Origin: UBA7672 sp030824255
GTDB lineage: Bacteria; Pseudomonadota; Alphaproteobacteria; Caulobacterales; Hyphomonadaceae
Length of the DNA: 64,000 bases
Assembly: GCA_942493305.1 (NCBI GenBank)
Contig: OW818686.1
Location: 2,852,001 to 2,916,000 of the forward strand
Reading direction: 5' to 3'
Shown here piece after piece: positions 9,148-18,066 of the stretch; the stretch's first letter is position 1, and every line of letters begins with the position of its first letter. The notes beneath the pieces are model-generated. The model searched no databases. It was not told where the DNA came from and was given only the letters and a program-made list of their open reading frames with translations. Position numbers and translations under genes: made by a program.

Positions 9148-9507
9148 GGTATCACCGACGGTCAACCACTACCGCTGTCGGGTGTTTGCCGGCCACACCT
9201 TTTTGTCGAACCTTCTTGTCTGGTCAGGATCATGCCACTGCAAGATCGAGCGGGAAATGGCCGGAAATGCCTATCTCGCTCCAACCAGAGTTGAGATGGG
9301 TTTTGCGGTGGTTGACCCGTCCAGGATGCTTTTGGGAACGTTGGTGCAATCGAAGCGAGTAGCTCCAAATTTCATCGAGACAAACCAACGAACGTCGCCA
9401 CTGGCGCGAACAGGATCGTCGACAGACGTTGGCAATAAGGCTTTGTCCCGACCGGGATTGACCCATTGCGGACGTTGCCGGGACCGGGAGAGAACATCGT
9501 GTGGGCG
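9148..9507. other. Non-coding stretch after att copy A
   Basis: No frame here looks like a gene. This is the left end of segment B under the island model. Its first bases resemble those after guaA (GACCGGAC, then a GGTC…TCAA-like match), which fits a shared element end. Nothing else is recognised. Confidence 0.5.
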
Positions 9508-9849
9508 CTAACGCAGCACGCCCGACCAACGAGCAACGATCTGCAGAAGACTGAGAACAATCAGGGGGCCGAATACTTTTAGCGTGTGTCGCGTGAACTG
9601 TTCGGGGAGGAACGTGTCGGCGCCAGGCGAGGCGCCATACTTCGTAGCGACGGCGGTGAGAGGACACTTCATGCCGCTTCCGACGAAAACCGACGCCTCG
9701 ATCACCACAAGGACCACCGCCGCGAAGAGCCAAAACCCGCTCGCACCAACTAGGCCGCCGAAAAATACGGCGACCACCAAACTTGCCATGACGATATAGA
9801 TCGCCGTGTGCACACCGCGCACGAGGCTCAATCGCATGGCGTCAGTCAC
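9508..9849 (-). CDS. Small membrane protein of unknown function
   Basis: A 113-aa protein with three hydrophobic segments (about 11-30, 37-54 and 92-108). A central loop carries GMKCPLTAVATKYG, somewhat like small membrane proteins with a CPLT motif (DUF2784-like), but I would not assign the family firmly. The start ATG overlaps the stop of the upstream dehydrogenase by four bases, so the two probably form an operon. Confidence 0.65.
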   Translation of the reverse strand: MTDAMRLSLVRGVHTAIYIVMASLVVAVFFGGLVGASGFWLFAAVVLVVIEASVFVGSGMKCPLTAVATKYGASPGADTFLPEQFTRHTLKVFGPLIVLSLLQIVARWSGVLR

Positions 9850-10784
9850 AGCGAGGCATCCAGCGCGGCCAGCGCTTTAACCAGGACATTCGCCGACGCG
9901 ACAAGACCCGCCTGTTCGCTGGCAGTCAGGTCCGGCGTAAGAACGCGTTCCACGCCCGCTGCTCCAAGCACGCAGGGCAAGCTGAGGAATATGTCCACAA
10001 TCCCATACTGTCCCGTAGTCAGCGTCGATACCGGCAATACCGCTTTCTCGTCACGCAGGATCGCCTCGCAGATGCGGACGGTCGCGGTAGCGATTCCAAA
10101 TGACGTGTAGCCTTTGCCCGCGACGATACGATAACCATCCTGCCTGACGTCGTCGGCGAGTTGCGCGCGGTTGGGGCCGCGCTCGGCCCCGGCGAAATGC
10201 TCCAGCGTAAGTCCCCCGATCCGCACCGTCGAAAATGCGGCGATCTCGCTGTCGCCGTGCTCACCCAGTACATCACCGTTTACAGATGCCGGCGCCACGT
10301 TGAGACGTTCGGCTAGACGCTGTCGGAGACGGCTCGAATCCAGAAGCGTTCCGGTTCCGATGACCTGAGACGCAGGCAAGCCCGTGTGCCTGAACGCCAC
10401 TTGCGCCATGAGGTCGACCGGGTTGGCGGCGACGACCAGCACGCCGCGAAAGCCTGCACCGGCGAGCTGGCTTGCACATCCGGCGACGATTTCGGCGCTT
10501 TGTGCGGCAACAGACAGACGCGTCTGCGATCCCTGCGTGGCGGCGCCGGCTGTGATGACGGCAATCCGCGCCGACGCCGCATCGGCATAGGTTCCGGCCC
10601 ATATCCTGGCGGGTCGCGCCAGCGCATTTGCATCGGACAGGTCGGCTGCTTCTGCATCTGCCAACGCCGCGTCACGGTCGATGAGGACGATCTCGTGGAA
10701 CAACGCCCGCAGCATCAGCGCGTACGCCGTCGTGGCGCCGACATGGCCGGCGCCGATGATCGCAACGCGCTCGCGCAGAGGAAT
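9846..10784 (-). CDS. L-lactate/malate dehydrogenase family enzyme, start uncertain
   Basis: NAD-dependent 2-hydroxyacid dehydrogenase of the LDH/MDH family, about 312 aa from the proposed start. Seen: the Rossmann glycine loop GAGHVGATTAYAL, the acidic NAD-ribose residue in IVLIDRD, the substrate loop TQGSQTRL, AANPVDLM, GTGTLLDSSRLR, the catalytic GEHGDSE and the C-terminal GAAGVERVLTPDL. The Gln in the loop and GEHGDSE favour lactate over malate. The first ATG (10715) would remove the Rossmann loop. The frame continues upstream to a TGA at 10812-10814 without ATG, GTG or TTG, so a rare start (ATT 10784 or CTG 10778) or a small lesion must be assumed. Partner of the 113-aa membrane protein. 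Confidence 0.82.
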   Translation of the reverse strand: MPLRERVAIIGAGHVGATTAYALMLRALFHEIVLIDRDAALADAEAADLSDANALARPARIWAGTYADAASARIAVITAGAATQGSQTRLSVAAQSAEIVAGCASQLAGAGFRGVLVVAANPVDLMAQVAFRHTGLPASQVIGTGTLLDSSRLRQRLAERLNVAPASVNGDVLGEHGDSEIAAFSTVRIGGLTLEHFAGAERGPNRAQLADDVRQDGYRIVAGKGYTSFGIATATVRICEAILRDEKAVLPVSTLTTGQYGIVDIFLSLPCVLGAAGVERVLTPDLTASEQAGLVASANVLVKALAALDASL

Positions 10785-10894
10785 GCCTATGTCTTTCGGT
10801 GATGCTGAACCTCACCTCTAACACGTTCACATGCATTTGGTTCGGTTCATTGTGCGCGATTGCCGTTAGGGTGTTTTCCGGAGGCGCTGATGCA

Positions 10895-11596
10895 ATGGGA
10901 GATGAAGTCCGGCGGCGACTGCCGCCTGCGGTCTACGATCTCGCGCTGAGACTGGGCGCTAATACGCTTACCGGCCGGGACGTGTGTCTCAGGCAGACTG
11001 GCAGGATGCGGCAGGACGCTGCTTCAGGCTGGATGAAATTCAGCGCCCGGCAGACCATCTCCATCCATGCCTGCGCATTCGAATGGCGCGCCCGCACCGG
11101 CCCTCTTGGCATGGTCTCCGTGCGCGATGCACTGTCCGGCGGCGACGGTGTGCTCGACGTGCGGGCGCTCGGCTTCATCAAGATTGCTCACCTGCGTCCT
11201 TCGCCAGCACTCACGCGCGCGGAGCTGATGCGATATCTGGCCGAACTCTCCTGGGCGCCAGACGCCATCCTGTTCAATACAGCCTTGCGCTGGCGCAGCC
11301 ATGGTCCGGATCGCCTGATTGTCAGCGCGGGCGCCGGTGATGCCGAAGCCGAAGTCACATTGACGCTCGACAGTGATGGGCGGATCGCCAGCGTCTTCGC
11401 CGCTGACCGGCCGCGCGGCGTGAAGGACACGTTCACGCCGACGCCATGGCAAGGGCGCTTTACCGACTATCGTCAGCATCATGGCTTCTGGTTGCCGTTC
11501 TCAGGCGACGTCAGCTGGACGATCGGCGCGAGCGCCTTTGTGTATTGGGAAGGTCGCGTCGAAGATTGGAGCCCGCAAAAAGTCTCCGGGGGCTGA
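10895..11596 (+). CDS. DUF6544/DUF6920 family protein
   Basis: A 233-aa protein with family hallmarks near the N-terminus: LPPAVYDLALRLG, then LRQTGRMRQDAASGWMKFSARQTISI, and later RGVKDTFTPTPWQGRFTDYR and WLPFSGDVSW. The function of this family is unknown. I chose the ATG at 10895, which has GGAGG ten bases upstream. A GTG at 10799 would add a hydrophobic N-terminus, but would leave almost no room for the divergent dehydrogenase promoter. Confidence 0.78.
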   Translation: MGDEVRRRLPPAVYDLALRLGANTLTGRDVCLRQTGRMRQDAASGWMKFSARQTISIHACAFEWRARTGPLGMVSVRDALSGGDGVLDVRALGFIKIAHLRPSPALTRAELMRYLAELSWAPDAILFNTALRWRSHGPDRLIVSAGAGDAEAEVTLTLDSDGRIASVFAADRPRGVKDTFTPTPWQGRFTDYRQHHGFWLPFSGDVSWTIGASAFVYWEGRVEDWSPQKVSGG

Positions 11597-11643
11597 ACGG
11601 CCGCAGTCGAGTGGACTCACCACTGGATTATCGCGAGCGCGTT

Positions 11644-11754
11644 CTAACGGGAGATCACCGAGGACCAGGTCAGTATCCCAATGACGAGAAAAATGGAGAC
11701 CCAAAGCGCATAGGTAGGTAGGCCATAGTTTCTGAAGCGTCTGAGATGCCGCAC
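11644..11754 (-). CDS. Possible 36-aa membrane peptide
   Basis: A GTG-started frame (MRHLRRFRNYGLPTYALWVS, then IFLVIGILTWSSVISR) with GGAGG six bases upstream. It has a basic N-terminus and one hydrophobic helix. It sits alone between the DUF6544 gene and the kinase at 11926. The ribosome site and amphipathic design support it, but length and lack of known relatives keep confidence low. Confidence 0.35.
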   Translation of the reverse strand: MRHLRRFRNYGLPTYALWVSIFLVIGILTWSSVISR

Positions 11755-11925
11755 GACCCGCCTCCTTCTGAGGACCGACATCTCTGCGCCTCATGTCCCC
11801 GTCTGTCGGTACGCTACCTCGCACATCAGGCGAGACAAACTCGACACCAATACGCGGACAACGGCGAACCCATAACTACTGCCCCAAGAAGCCAAGTGGC
11901 TGGCGCGCTCCATCGCATTCAAGCG

Positions 11926-12705
11926 CTAAGCGTTTTTGGGCAGTGGCGCGGAGATGGTAAAGCGGGCGCCAGAGCGGGTTTCGGTCCGGAGCTCCCCTCC
12001 GATCTGCTTGATCATCATGTCGACAAGACTCATGCCGTAACCCGGAGCGCTCGCGTGGTTCGGGGGGAGCCCGATGCCGTCGTCGGCCACGCTGACGGTC
12101 ATGCCGTCCTGCGTGCGCAGCAGCACTACTGTGACGGAGCCGCTGTCCCTGTCGCCGAACGCGTGGCGGAGAGCGTTCACCACGAGCTCGTTGACGGCCA
12201 GCACGAGGGGCTGGGCGAGCGCGACCGGAACCTCCAGCGGTTCAGCGTGGACGATGACTTGTATGTGGCCTTCGTCTCCCGCCATGGCCTGCAAGGCAGC
12301 GCCCATCTTCTGCAACGCCGCGCCGAGATCGATGGCGTCGAGGCCGCGGGTCGCCTGTAGCGCGTCGTGGATGCCGGCGACACTACCGACGCGCGCGGCG
12401 GCTGCCAGCAGCGCAGCGCGAGCTGATGTGCCTGACTCGCGACGGGCTTGCAGGCGCATCATGCTCGCGACCAGTTGGAGGCTGTTCTTGATTCTGTGAT
12501 CGCCTTCGCGAAGCATGACGGCGTAACGGTCCGCGACAACCTCGCATTCCTTCAGCTCGGCGCGGAGTTGCAGGATCTCCTGCCGCAAGTCGCGGATTGG
12601 CGCGCCTTCGACGCCGGAGGGGGCCGTCGTCATACCGATCGACGTCCAGGTCGAGATGTCGTTTGCCACACCCTTTTCTCCATCACCGCAGGCATACTGT
12701 GCCAA
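11926..12705 (-). CDS. Sensor histidine kinase, HisKA_2/HWE type, soluble
   Basis: A 259-aa kinase without membrane segments. A coiled-coil-like segment (LRQEILQLRAELKECE) precedes the phospho-acceptor motif REGDHRIKNSLQLVASMM, then the ATPase N box VNELVVNALRHAF and G boxes DDGIGLPP and GYGMSLV. Such kinases often feed the general stress response (PhyR/EcfG) or single-domain regulators in alphaproteobacteria, but no partner regulator is adjacent. The first ATG is used; an internal ATG at 12633 is also possible. Confidence 0.85.
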   Translation of the reverse strand: MAQYACGDGEKGVANDISTWTSIGMTTAPSGVEGAPIRDLRQEILQLRAELKECEVVADRYAVMLREGDHRIKNSLQLVASMMRLQARRESGTSARAALLAAAARVGSVAGIHDALQATRGLDAIDLGAALQKMGAALQAMAGDEGHIQVIVHAEPLEVPVALAQPLVLAVNELVVNALRHAFGDRDSGSVTVVLLRTQDGMTVSVADDGIGLPPNHASAPGYGMSLVDMMIKQIGGELRTETRSGARFTISAPLPKNA

Positions 12706-12815
12706 CGCAGAGGAAAAATCGGTACGCTGGTCGACTCATCTCTCAAGAGAAGTTCCATGCGCTGTAACGCATGTTCAGCGTGCAGAAGCCGGATTACCCA
12801 ACAACGGCCGCGCTT

Positions 12816-13562
12816 TCACGCCATGGGCGCGGGTTCGGGCGGAATTGCGACATGTTCGCCGAAGAGACGGCGGTACTCTCCGCTGACGGCTTCATAACAC
12901 TCGCAGGCCGCATCCTCGAGGCCGGCGCGGTCGAGGATGGTGATCTTGCCGTGCTGGTACCGGATGACGCCGGCGCGCTGCAGCGTGCTTGCCGCGATGC
13001 TGACGGTGGCGCGCCGGACGCCCAGCATGACGGCGATCAGGTCCTGCGTCAGCGAGAGCTGCGGGATCCGGCTACGGTCGTGCGCCGCGAGCAGCCAGCG
13101 CGCGAGACGCTGCTCAAGTGCGTGGTGTGCGTTGCAGGCGGCTGTTTGTGCGACCTGCACCTGAAAGATCAGTGCATAGCGCAGGAGGTGGTCGCGCAGG
13201 ACGGGCAAGGTGTCGAACGCTTCCTTCAGCGCAGAGGCAGACATGCGGTAGGCGAGACCTTCCGTCTGGCACATGGTCTCGGCGTATGAGGTCTTGCCGC
13301 CAAGCACGACGAAAAATCCAGCCAGGCCTTCCGCGCCAATAAGGCCGATTTCCAGCGGGTGCCCGTCGGAGAGTACGGTCAGCGCGGATATGAAACCCGT
13401 TTCAACGAAGTAGACCTGGTCGATCACGTCGCCATGACGATGCAGCGTCTGGCCAAGCTCCAGCGAGACGAGCGTCAGTCGGGGCGAAAGCAACGCCCAC
13501 TCCGCAGCAGGCAGCGCCGCGAGTATGCGGTTGTGGATCGTATTCTGATCGATGAGGGTCAA
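12816..13562 (-). CDS. Crp/Fnr family transcriptional regulator
   Basis: A 248-aa regulator with an N-terminal cyclic-nucleotide-binding-like beta roll (about 28-125, with GQTLHRHGDVIDQVYFVETGF) and a C-terminal helix-turn-helix (LSLTQDLIAVMLGVRRATVS). There is no cysteine cluster of the Fnr type at the N-terminus, so a 4Fe-4S oxygen sensor is unlikely. It is the only DNA-binding regulator in segment B and a good candidate to control the surrounding stress genes. Confidence 0.88.
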   Translation of the reverse strand: MTLIDQNTIHNRILAALPAAEWALLSPRLTLVSLELGQTLHRHGDVIDQVYFVETGFISALTVLSDGHPLEIGLIGAEGLAGFFVVLGGKTSYAETMCQTEGLAYRMSASALKEAFDTLPVLRDHLLRYALIFQVQVAQTAACNAHHALEQRLARWLLAAHDRSRIPQLSLTQDLIAVMLGVRRATVSIAASTLQRAGVIRYQHGKITILDRAGLEDAACECYEAVSGEYRRLFGEHVAIPPEPAPMA

Positions 13563-13724
13563 AACAGCTCCAACGCCAGAGGCGGGAGCACACGTATCTC
13601 TCAGGCAACTGTACGCCGGTCAGGGACAGCCACTGACAACACAATGCGTCAGTCCTTCCGATGGCGCCAGCAATTGTTGTTGTGGGAGCCCTTGAGTCGC
13701 AGCTATCCCGCGCCAACGCACGGA

Positions 13725-13925
13725 TCATCTGCCGCGCGCGGCGCGTGCGACAATCTCTTCATGAAGGAGACGTGTTGTCTGCAGCAGCTTGGCAAGTCGT
13801 GAGTCCGGCTGTGCTGCCGCGAGAGCAGCTGACAGCCTGACAATCTCGGCGCGATGGAAGGCCAGTCCTTTTTCGTCAGCTAGAAGCAACGGCCAACTCC
13901 GATCACACGCTGGAACATGACACAT
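13725..13925 (-). CDS. Small hypothetical protein
   Basis: A 66-aa frame (MCHVPACDRSWPLLLADEKG, then a helical region rich in Ala, Leu and Arg). Codon use is GC-rich at third positions, consistent with coding. No family is recognised. It lies between the Crp/Fnr gene and the split kinase. It could be spurious. Confidence 0.35.
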   Translation of the reverse strand: MCHVPACDRSWPLLLADEKGLAFHRAEIVRLSAALAAAQPDSRLAKLLQTTRLLHEEIVARAARGR

Positions 13926-14051
13926 GAAGAGCCTGAACTCGGTACGCTGACGGACAGTCGGCAGCGCAGAATGTCGTCCATTGAGGGGTTGCGACGCGAA
14001 AAGGGCGCCTCCCGGAGAGGAAGCGCTCTTCGTGGTCCAGCGCGCCGGAGG

Positions 14052-14071
14052 GTGGGGCACGCTTGCCCCAC
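14052..14071. repeat. Perfect hairpin without T-run
   Basis: GTGGGGCA, a CGCT loop, then TGCCCCAC form a perfect 8-bp stem. It lacks a poly-T tail on either strand, so it is not a typical intrinsic terminator. Its role is unknown; it may mark the gap between the small frame and the kinase. Confidence 0.4.
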
Positions 14072-14091
14072 GAAGGCATCACGGAACCAAC

Positions 14092-14141
14092 GTGTCTGTA
14101 CGCTGATGATCACGCAGATCGATTTGCGGCGCCGTACAGAC
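14092..14141. repeat. Inverted pair of a recurrent GTCTGTACGG motif
   Basis: GTGTCTGTACG at 14092-14102 faces an inverted copy at 14125-14141. The inverted copy shares 17 identical bases (GTCTGTACGGCGCCGCA) with the plus-strand sequence at 17065-17081. A third copy is at 28602. It could be a regulator site, a promoter element, or the ends of a tiny inserted element. Confidence 0.4.
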
Positions 14142-14224
14142 TGACATGTCCCCGTCGTGCGAGACATCATTGCGACCGGGAGCCTCCAGGCTCTTGACGC
14201 GCAAAGTTGCGGCTGAGACTGACT

Positions 14225-15055
14225 TTACGCCAGCGGCACGCTGAGCGTGCAGTTCAAGCCTGCTGCGAGATAGCTTAGTTCCGCACGACCGCCGTGACCG
14301 CGAAGGCTATTGGAAATCAGTTCGCTGCCAAATCCTCGCCGTGTCGGCGTCGCTACAATAGGGCCGCCGGTTTCTCGCCAGAGCACTTCAAGCACACGGC
14401 TTTCCATTAACTCAGTCCGCCAACGCACCTCAAGCTGACCGGTCGGTGTGGACAATGATCCGTATTTGGAAGCGTTGGTTCCGAGCTCATGAAAGACCAG
14501 CGCCAACGCAACCGCAATGCCTGGATCAATCACCACGTCTGGTCCATCAAGCACCATCCTGTCGGTATCATTCCGATACGGTGCAAGCTCGGACTCGAGC
14601 AATTCGCGAAAGCTCGCTTCAATCCACGAACGACGGATGAGGGATTCGTTGGTACGCGAGATTGCGTTGAACCTGCTCAGCAGGGAAGTCTTCAGCTCCC
14701 CGGTCGAAGAAGCGGTTCGCGCCGTCAAGGAGACGATCGAATTTGCGATCGCCATCGTGTTCCGCAGGCGGTGCGCGACTTCGTTGGCGATCAGGTGGCG
14801 TAGTTTTTCCTCGGCCCGCCGGTCGCTGACGTCGCGGATCACAGCTGTGCCGATCTGGCGTCCATCAATAAACTGTCGGCTCAGGCTGACTTCGATAGCC
14901 AGTTCCGAACCGTCCTTGCGCTGGCCCATGACTTCACGTCCCGCGCCCATCGCCCGGCGTGTCGAAATGGCAGTAGCGCCGAAGCGTTGGTGGTCATCTC
15001 GATGTTGGTCCCTGAAGCGCGTCGGAACCAACACCTCTATCGGGACTCCAATCAT
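14225..15055 (-). CDS. HWE histidine kinase, 3' part of a split gene
   Basis: A 276-aa frame starting inside a PAS domain (EMIGVPIEVLVPTRF would follow the usual FGYS). It continues through the PAS core and PAC-like motif (GTAVIRDVSDRRAEEKLRHL), the HWE phospho-acceptor region (NEVAHRLRNTMAIANSIV), ATPase motifs (ALALVFHELGTNASKYG) and the diagnostic W-R-E in VLWRETGGP. The upstream PAS half lies in another frame (15052-15267) and ends in an ATGA overlap with this start. A one-base deletion near 15062 would explain this. The kinase core is complete, so the shorter product may still work if it is re-initiated. Confidence 0.85.
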   Translation of the reverse strand: MIGVPIEVLVPTRFRDQHRDDHQRFGATAISTRRAMGAGREVMGQRKDGSELAIEVSLSRQFIDGRQIGTAVIRDVSDRRAEEKLRHLIANEVAHRLRNTMAIANSIVSLTARTASSTGELKTSLLSRFNAISRTNESLIRRSWIEASFRELLESELAPYRNDTDRMVLDGPDVVIDPGIAVALALVFHELGTNASKYGSLSTPTGQLEVRWRTELMESRVLEVLWRETGGPIVATPTRRGFGSELISNSLRGHGGRAELSYLAAGLNCTLSVPLA

Positions 15056-15267
15056 CTCCGTGACGAATAGCCGAACAATACTTCTGCAGCTCGATTGAAG
15101 AGTATGATCTTGCCGCTCTGATCCGTGCAGACCACAGCATCGCCAATCAGGGAAAGTATCGCCTGGAAATCCCCGCCGAACGGCAGGCGGGGCTCAACCT
15201 GAACCGCATCCGGAAGCGATCGCGTATTGTCCTGCATCTCGTCGACCTCTTTTAAAATCTCCTCCAA
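15052..15267 (-). pseudogene. N-terminal PAS half of the split HWE kinase
   Basis: A 71-aa frame ending FNRAAEVLFGYSSRR. This is the first half of a PAS domain (ILSLIGDAVVCTDQSGKIILFN), which normally runs on as seen in the next frame. With one extra base after the serine codons, the two frames read as one PAS-HWE kinase of about 345 aa. It is either a real frameshift, a coupled two-gene arrangement, or an assembly error. Confidence 0.7.
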
Positions 15268-15295
15268 AGTGGGAAGTGGGGCGGATAGCTAGTCG

Positions 15296-16156
15296 CTAGG
15301 TTTTGGCGACGAGACACCGGCTCGCTTCCGGAACATAGATCGCCCTTGCATGACTGCCGATGACGATCTCCTCGCCATCGATGATGACAGGAATTCTACT
15401 GCCCTTCTCGCTGTCGATATCCAGGGCATCCGCCGCAACGATCGCGACGCCTTCTGCGTCACGCCAGCTGGAGACCATTGATGACCAGGCGATGTTCAAC
15501 GCCGACACTCGAGATGGATGCGCCAGCGTGAAAACTTCCATCCGGCCGTTTCGGGACATTGGCCCGACAAGAGCGCCGATGACGCTGGTGATGGGTAGCT
15601 GCTCGTTAGTGAAACGATAGCCGTCGCTATAGCGAGCGACGAGGTGCAGCGTCTGTAGCGCGCCAAGCGCCTCACCTAGGTGGGTCAGCCCCGTTACAAC
15701 ATCGCCGTGACGAAAGCTCTCGCGGGCTTCGGCAAGGCGAACGGGCGCTCCGGCGAGCATAGCGCAGTAGAATACGTGCCCGTCGATTGTTCCCGCGGGT
15801 AGAACGCGAGTCGCTGGGCTGGCGATCACGCTCTGAAGTATCTGCTCCCAGCGTTTGTCTCCGTGTAGGGATTTCGACAGCAGGTTCATTGTTCCGCCGG
15901 GGAGGAGCAAGAGGTTTGACGCGCTGAGGCCCACTGCGCTGAGCGCAGCCCGATGGGTGCCATCGCCGCCCCATACTACCAGCAGGTCAGGGGAGGCCTC
16001 CACAATTTCCGCCATCCGGCTCGCATAGTCTCCATGGTCTAGCTTTACGACCTCTGCGCCGTGAAGCCCGCTCAAGTGCAAGGCCCGCCTGATGCGATTT
16101 TCAGCACCGTGCGTCATGCCGCCAGCGGCGCGGTTGATAACGACAACCACCTTCAT
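15296..16156 (-). CDS. Diacylglycerol/sphingosine kinase-like lipid kinase
   Basis: A 286-aa protein of the DAGK catalytic family. Seen: MKVVVVINRAAGG at the N-terminus, the nucleotide-binding VVWGGDGTHRAA, and LLPGGTMNLLSKSL, which resembles the family GTxN motif. The C-terminal half (about 130-286) is a beta-rich lipid-binding type domain with an IDGEEI motif. The substrate is unknown. I chose the internal ATG at 16156, where homology begins, over an upstream in-frame codon. Confidence 0.85.
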   Translation of the reverse strand: MKVVVVINRAAGGMTHGAENRIRRALHLSGLHGAEVVKLDHGDYASRMAEIVEASPDLLVVWGGDGTHRAALSAVGLSASNLLLLPGGTMNLLSKSLHGDKRWEQILQSVIASPATRVLPAGTIDGHVFYCAMLAGAPVRLAEARESFRHGDVVTGLTHLGEALGALQTLHLVARYSDGYRFTNEQLPITSVIGALVGPMSRNGRMEVFTLAHPSRVSALNIAWSSMVSSWRDAEGVAIVAADALDIDSEKGSRIPVIIDGEEIVIGSHARAIYVPEASRCLVAKT

Positions 16157-16309
16157 AGCGCTTGCTTTCGAGATGCGCGATGAAGGCTGATTGTATGAGG
16201 TCTCCGGAAGCAGAAAAGGGGCCGGTATTTTCGCCGCCGCACGATGCACGTCAGGCCGCAATGCGGTACTTTGCGCGTCGGAGTCAGTTGGATCACCCGT
16301 GCAGCCGGG

Positions 16310-16852
16310 TTACTTCGGCGGATAGTTCGGCGACTTGTAGATGCCCATCGAAGTAAGGTCGCCCTTGAACTTCTTGTGGCATGTTTCACACGACGCAACG
16401 AGCCTGTCGCCAGCGATGTTGAGTGCGTTCACATCCTTGGCTTGAGCCGCTGTCAGAGCGTCCATGCCGGCCGCGCTCATCTCGTCGGCGAATGCCTTCC
16501 ATTCGGGCGCGGCCACCCAATCGGCATCGTTGGGCCCGGACCCGGGCAGCTGGATAAGCTTGCCACTCACCGCCATCTGATAGGCGTTGTATTCTGCCTC
16601 GCGCCAACGATCTGCTGTCTTCGGCGCCTCATATGCGTCGAGCCAGAGTGGCTCTGAAGCATGATCGACGAGCGCCACCATCACCGCATTCAAACTCACT
16701 GGGATGGTGACAGGTGGTGCAGCGGGCGGCGAAGTCGCAGGCGCGGACACCGGCGGCGCCTGCTGCGCCATTTCCGCAGGCTTGTTGGGGCTACAGGCGT
16801 AAAGCGGGGACAGGCTCAATCCGATGAGGGCCAAACAGGCAGTTATCCGCAT
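16310..16852 (-). CDS. Cytochrome c'-like lipoprotein
   Basis: A 180-aa protein with a lipoprotein signal (MRITACLALIGLSLSPLYAC), a Pro/Ala linker, and a helical domain ending in the haem motif CETCHKKFK at about residue 155. A C-terminal CxxCH after a four-helix-like region is the cytochrome c' pattern. Probably membrane-anchored in the periplasm. Cytochromes c' bind NO and CO or act in electron transfer. Fourth small c-type cytochrome of this segment. Confidence 0.82.
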   Translation of the reverse strand: MRITACLALIGLSLSPLYACSPNKPAEMAQQAPPVSAPATSPPAAPPVTIPVSLNAVMVALVDHASEPLWLDAYEAPKTADRWREAEYNAYQMAVSGKLIQLPGSGPNDADWVAAPEWKAFADEMSAAGMDALTAAQAKDVNALNIAGDRLVASCETCHKKFKGDLTSMGIYKSPNYPPK

Positions 16853-17329
16853 GATCAAGCAATGCCTTTCGATTCTGCGTGCGATCCGCGCATCTGTGCG
16901 GCGGATCACAGCGTTTGGCTCGCGCCTGTTCAGATCTTCGACGACGACCCGTGATTCGACAGGGGCTGCGAAGTCCACAAGCTGAACCAGCAATCTCGTG
17001 AGAAGTCCGACGATGCGTCGTCAGGCGCTGAGCCTGTCTGACAAGGTCACACCAAGAGGGTAGTGTCTGTACGGCGCCGCACGCGGATCAGAGTTTTGTC
17101 AGCCGCAACCCGAAACACTACTCTTTGCTCGCCGACCAATGCCGCGTTGTGCCGACTCCTCGCGATGGACCTGCATCCCGCGCACATTGCATCGCCAGAC
17201 AGCACATTCACGCGGGAGACTTTGGAACGTAGCGATAGAGCAGCCGTTCACCGCATGACCCTCCAGAACGAGTGACCTACGCCCGCGTCGTAGACTGCGC
17301 GCGCGGCGAACCGACTCAGGAACATACCG
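16853..17329. promoter_or_regulatory. Divergent intergenic region with the GTCTGTACGG motif
   Basis: No gene is seen in this 477-bp gap between divergent genes. It contains GTGTCTGTACGGCGCCGCA at 17063-17081, shared with 14125-14141 (inverted) and partly with 28602. Promoters for both neighbours must lie here. I could not define them by eye. Confidence 0.4.
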
Positions 17330-17977
17330 ATGTCCAACGACACACAGTTGAAACAGGCCGTGCTCGACGAACTGAATTGGGAGCCAAGCATCAACGCCGC
17401 TCATATTGGCGTAACTGCGAAAGGGGGCGTCATCACCCTCATGGGTCACGTCGAGAGCTATGGTGAGAAGTTTGCGGCGGAAACGGCGACCGCCCGCGTC
17501 CGTGGCGTAAAAGGCGTGGCTGAGGAAATCGAGGTCAAACTTCCTTTCAGCGTCGAGCGGGACGATGGCGACATTGCTTCCGCGGCCTTGAGCCGTCTCT
17601 CTTGGGATTCCTCGATTCCCAAGGATTCGATCAAAGTGAAAGTCGAGAAAGGCTGGGTGACGCTGACCGGTCAGGTTGACTGGCACTTCCAGAAAGATGC
17701 CGCCTCACGAGAAATCCGCGGCCTTATGGGGGTCACCGGCGTATCAAACCAGACGACGATCAAGACGCGGCCCAACACCAATGACATCAGCGAGAGCATC
17801 AAGCATGCCCTCAATCGTTCCTGGTATGATGATGACAAGGTGAAGGTTACCGCGACGGGCGGCAAGGTGCAGCTCTCGGGAACCGTGCATGCGTGGGCGG
17901 ACCGCCAGATGGCGGCCGCCACTGCCTGGGCGGCGCCCGGAACGACAGCTGTCGAGAACAATATCGCGGTCAACTAA
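17330..17977 (+). CDS. Triple BON-domain protein (OsmY-like)
   Basis: A 215-aa protein made of three BON repeats (about 5-70, 78-143 and 150-215). Each has the G-x-V-x-L-x-G pattern (GVITLMGHV, GWVTLTGQV, GKVQLSGTV). No signal peptide is visible, unlike periplasmic OsmY. BON domains bind membranes or lipids and are common in osmotic and general stress genes. It starts the plus-strand run that continues with the DnaJ and CbpM genes. Confidence 0.88.
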   Translation: MSNDTQLKQAVLDELNWEPSINAAHIGVTAKGGVITLMGHVESYGEKFAAETATARVRGVKGVAEEIEVKLPFSVERDDGDIASAALSRLSWDSSIPKDSIKVKVEKGWVTLTGQVDWHFQKDAASREIRGLMGVTGVSNQTTIKTRPNTNDISESIKHALNRSWYDDDKVKVTATGGKVQLSGTVHAWADRQMAAATAWAAPGTTAVENNIAVN

Positions 17978-18066
17978 CGCATGGCGCTCCCGGCTTATCC
18001 GCAGATCGGATCGGTGGGGAGCGCTTTCGTGTCGCTCAGCAGTCTCTATGCGTCGCTGAATCTCCA

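Noticed and set aside
14052..14071. Intrinsic terminator
   Set aside because: Good hairpin but no T-run on either strand.
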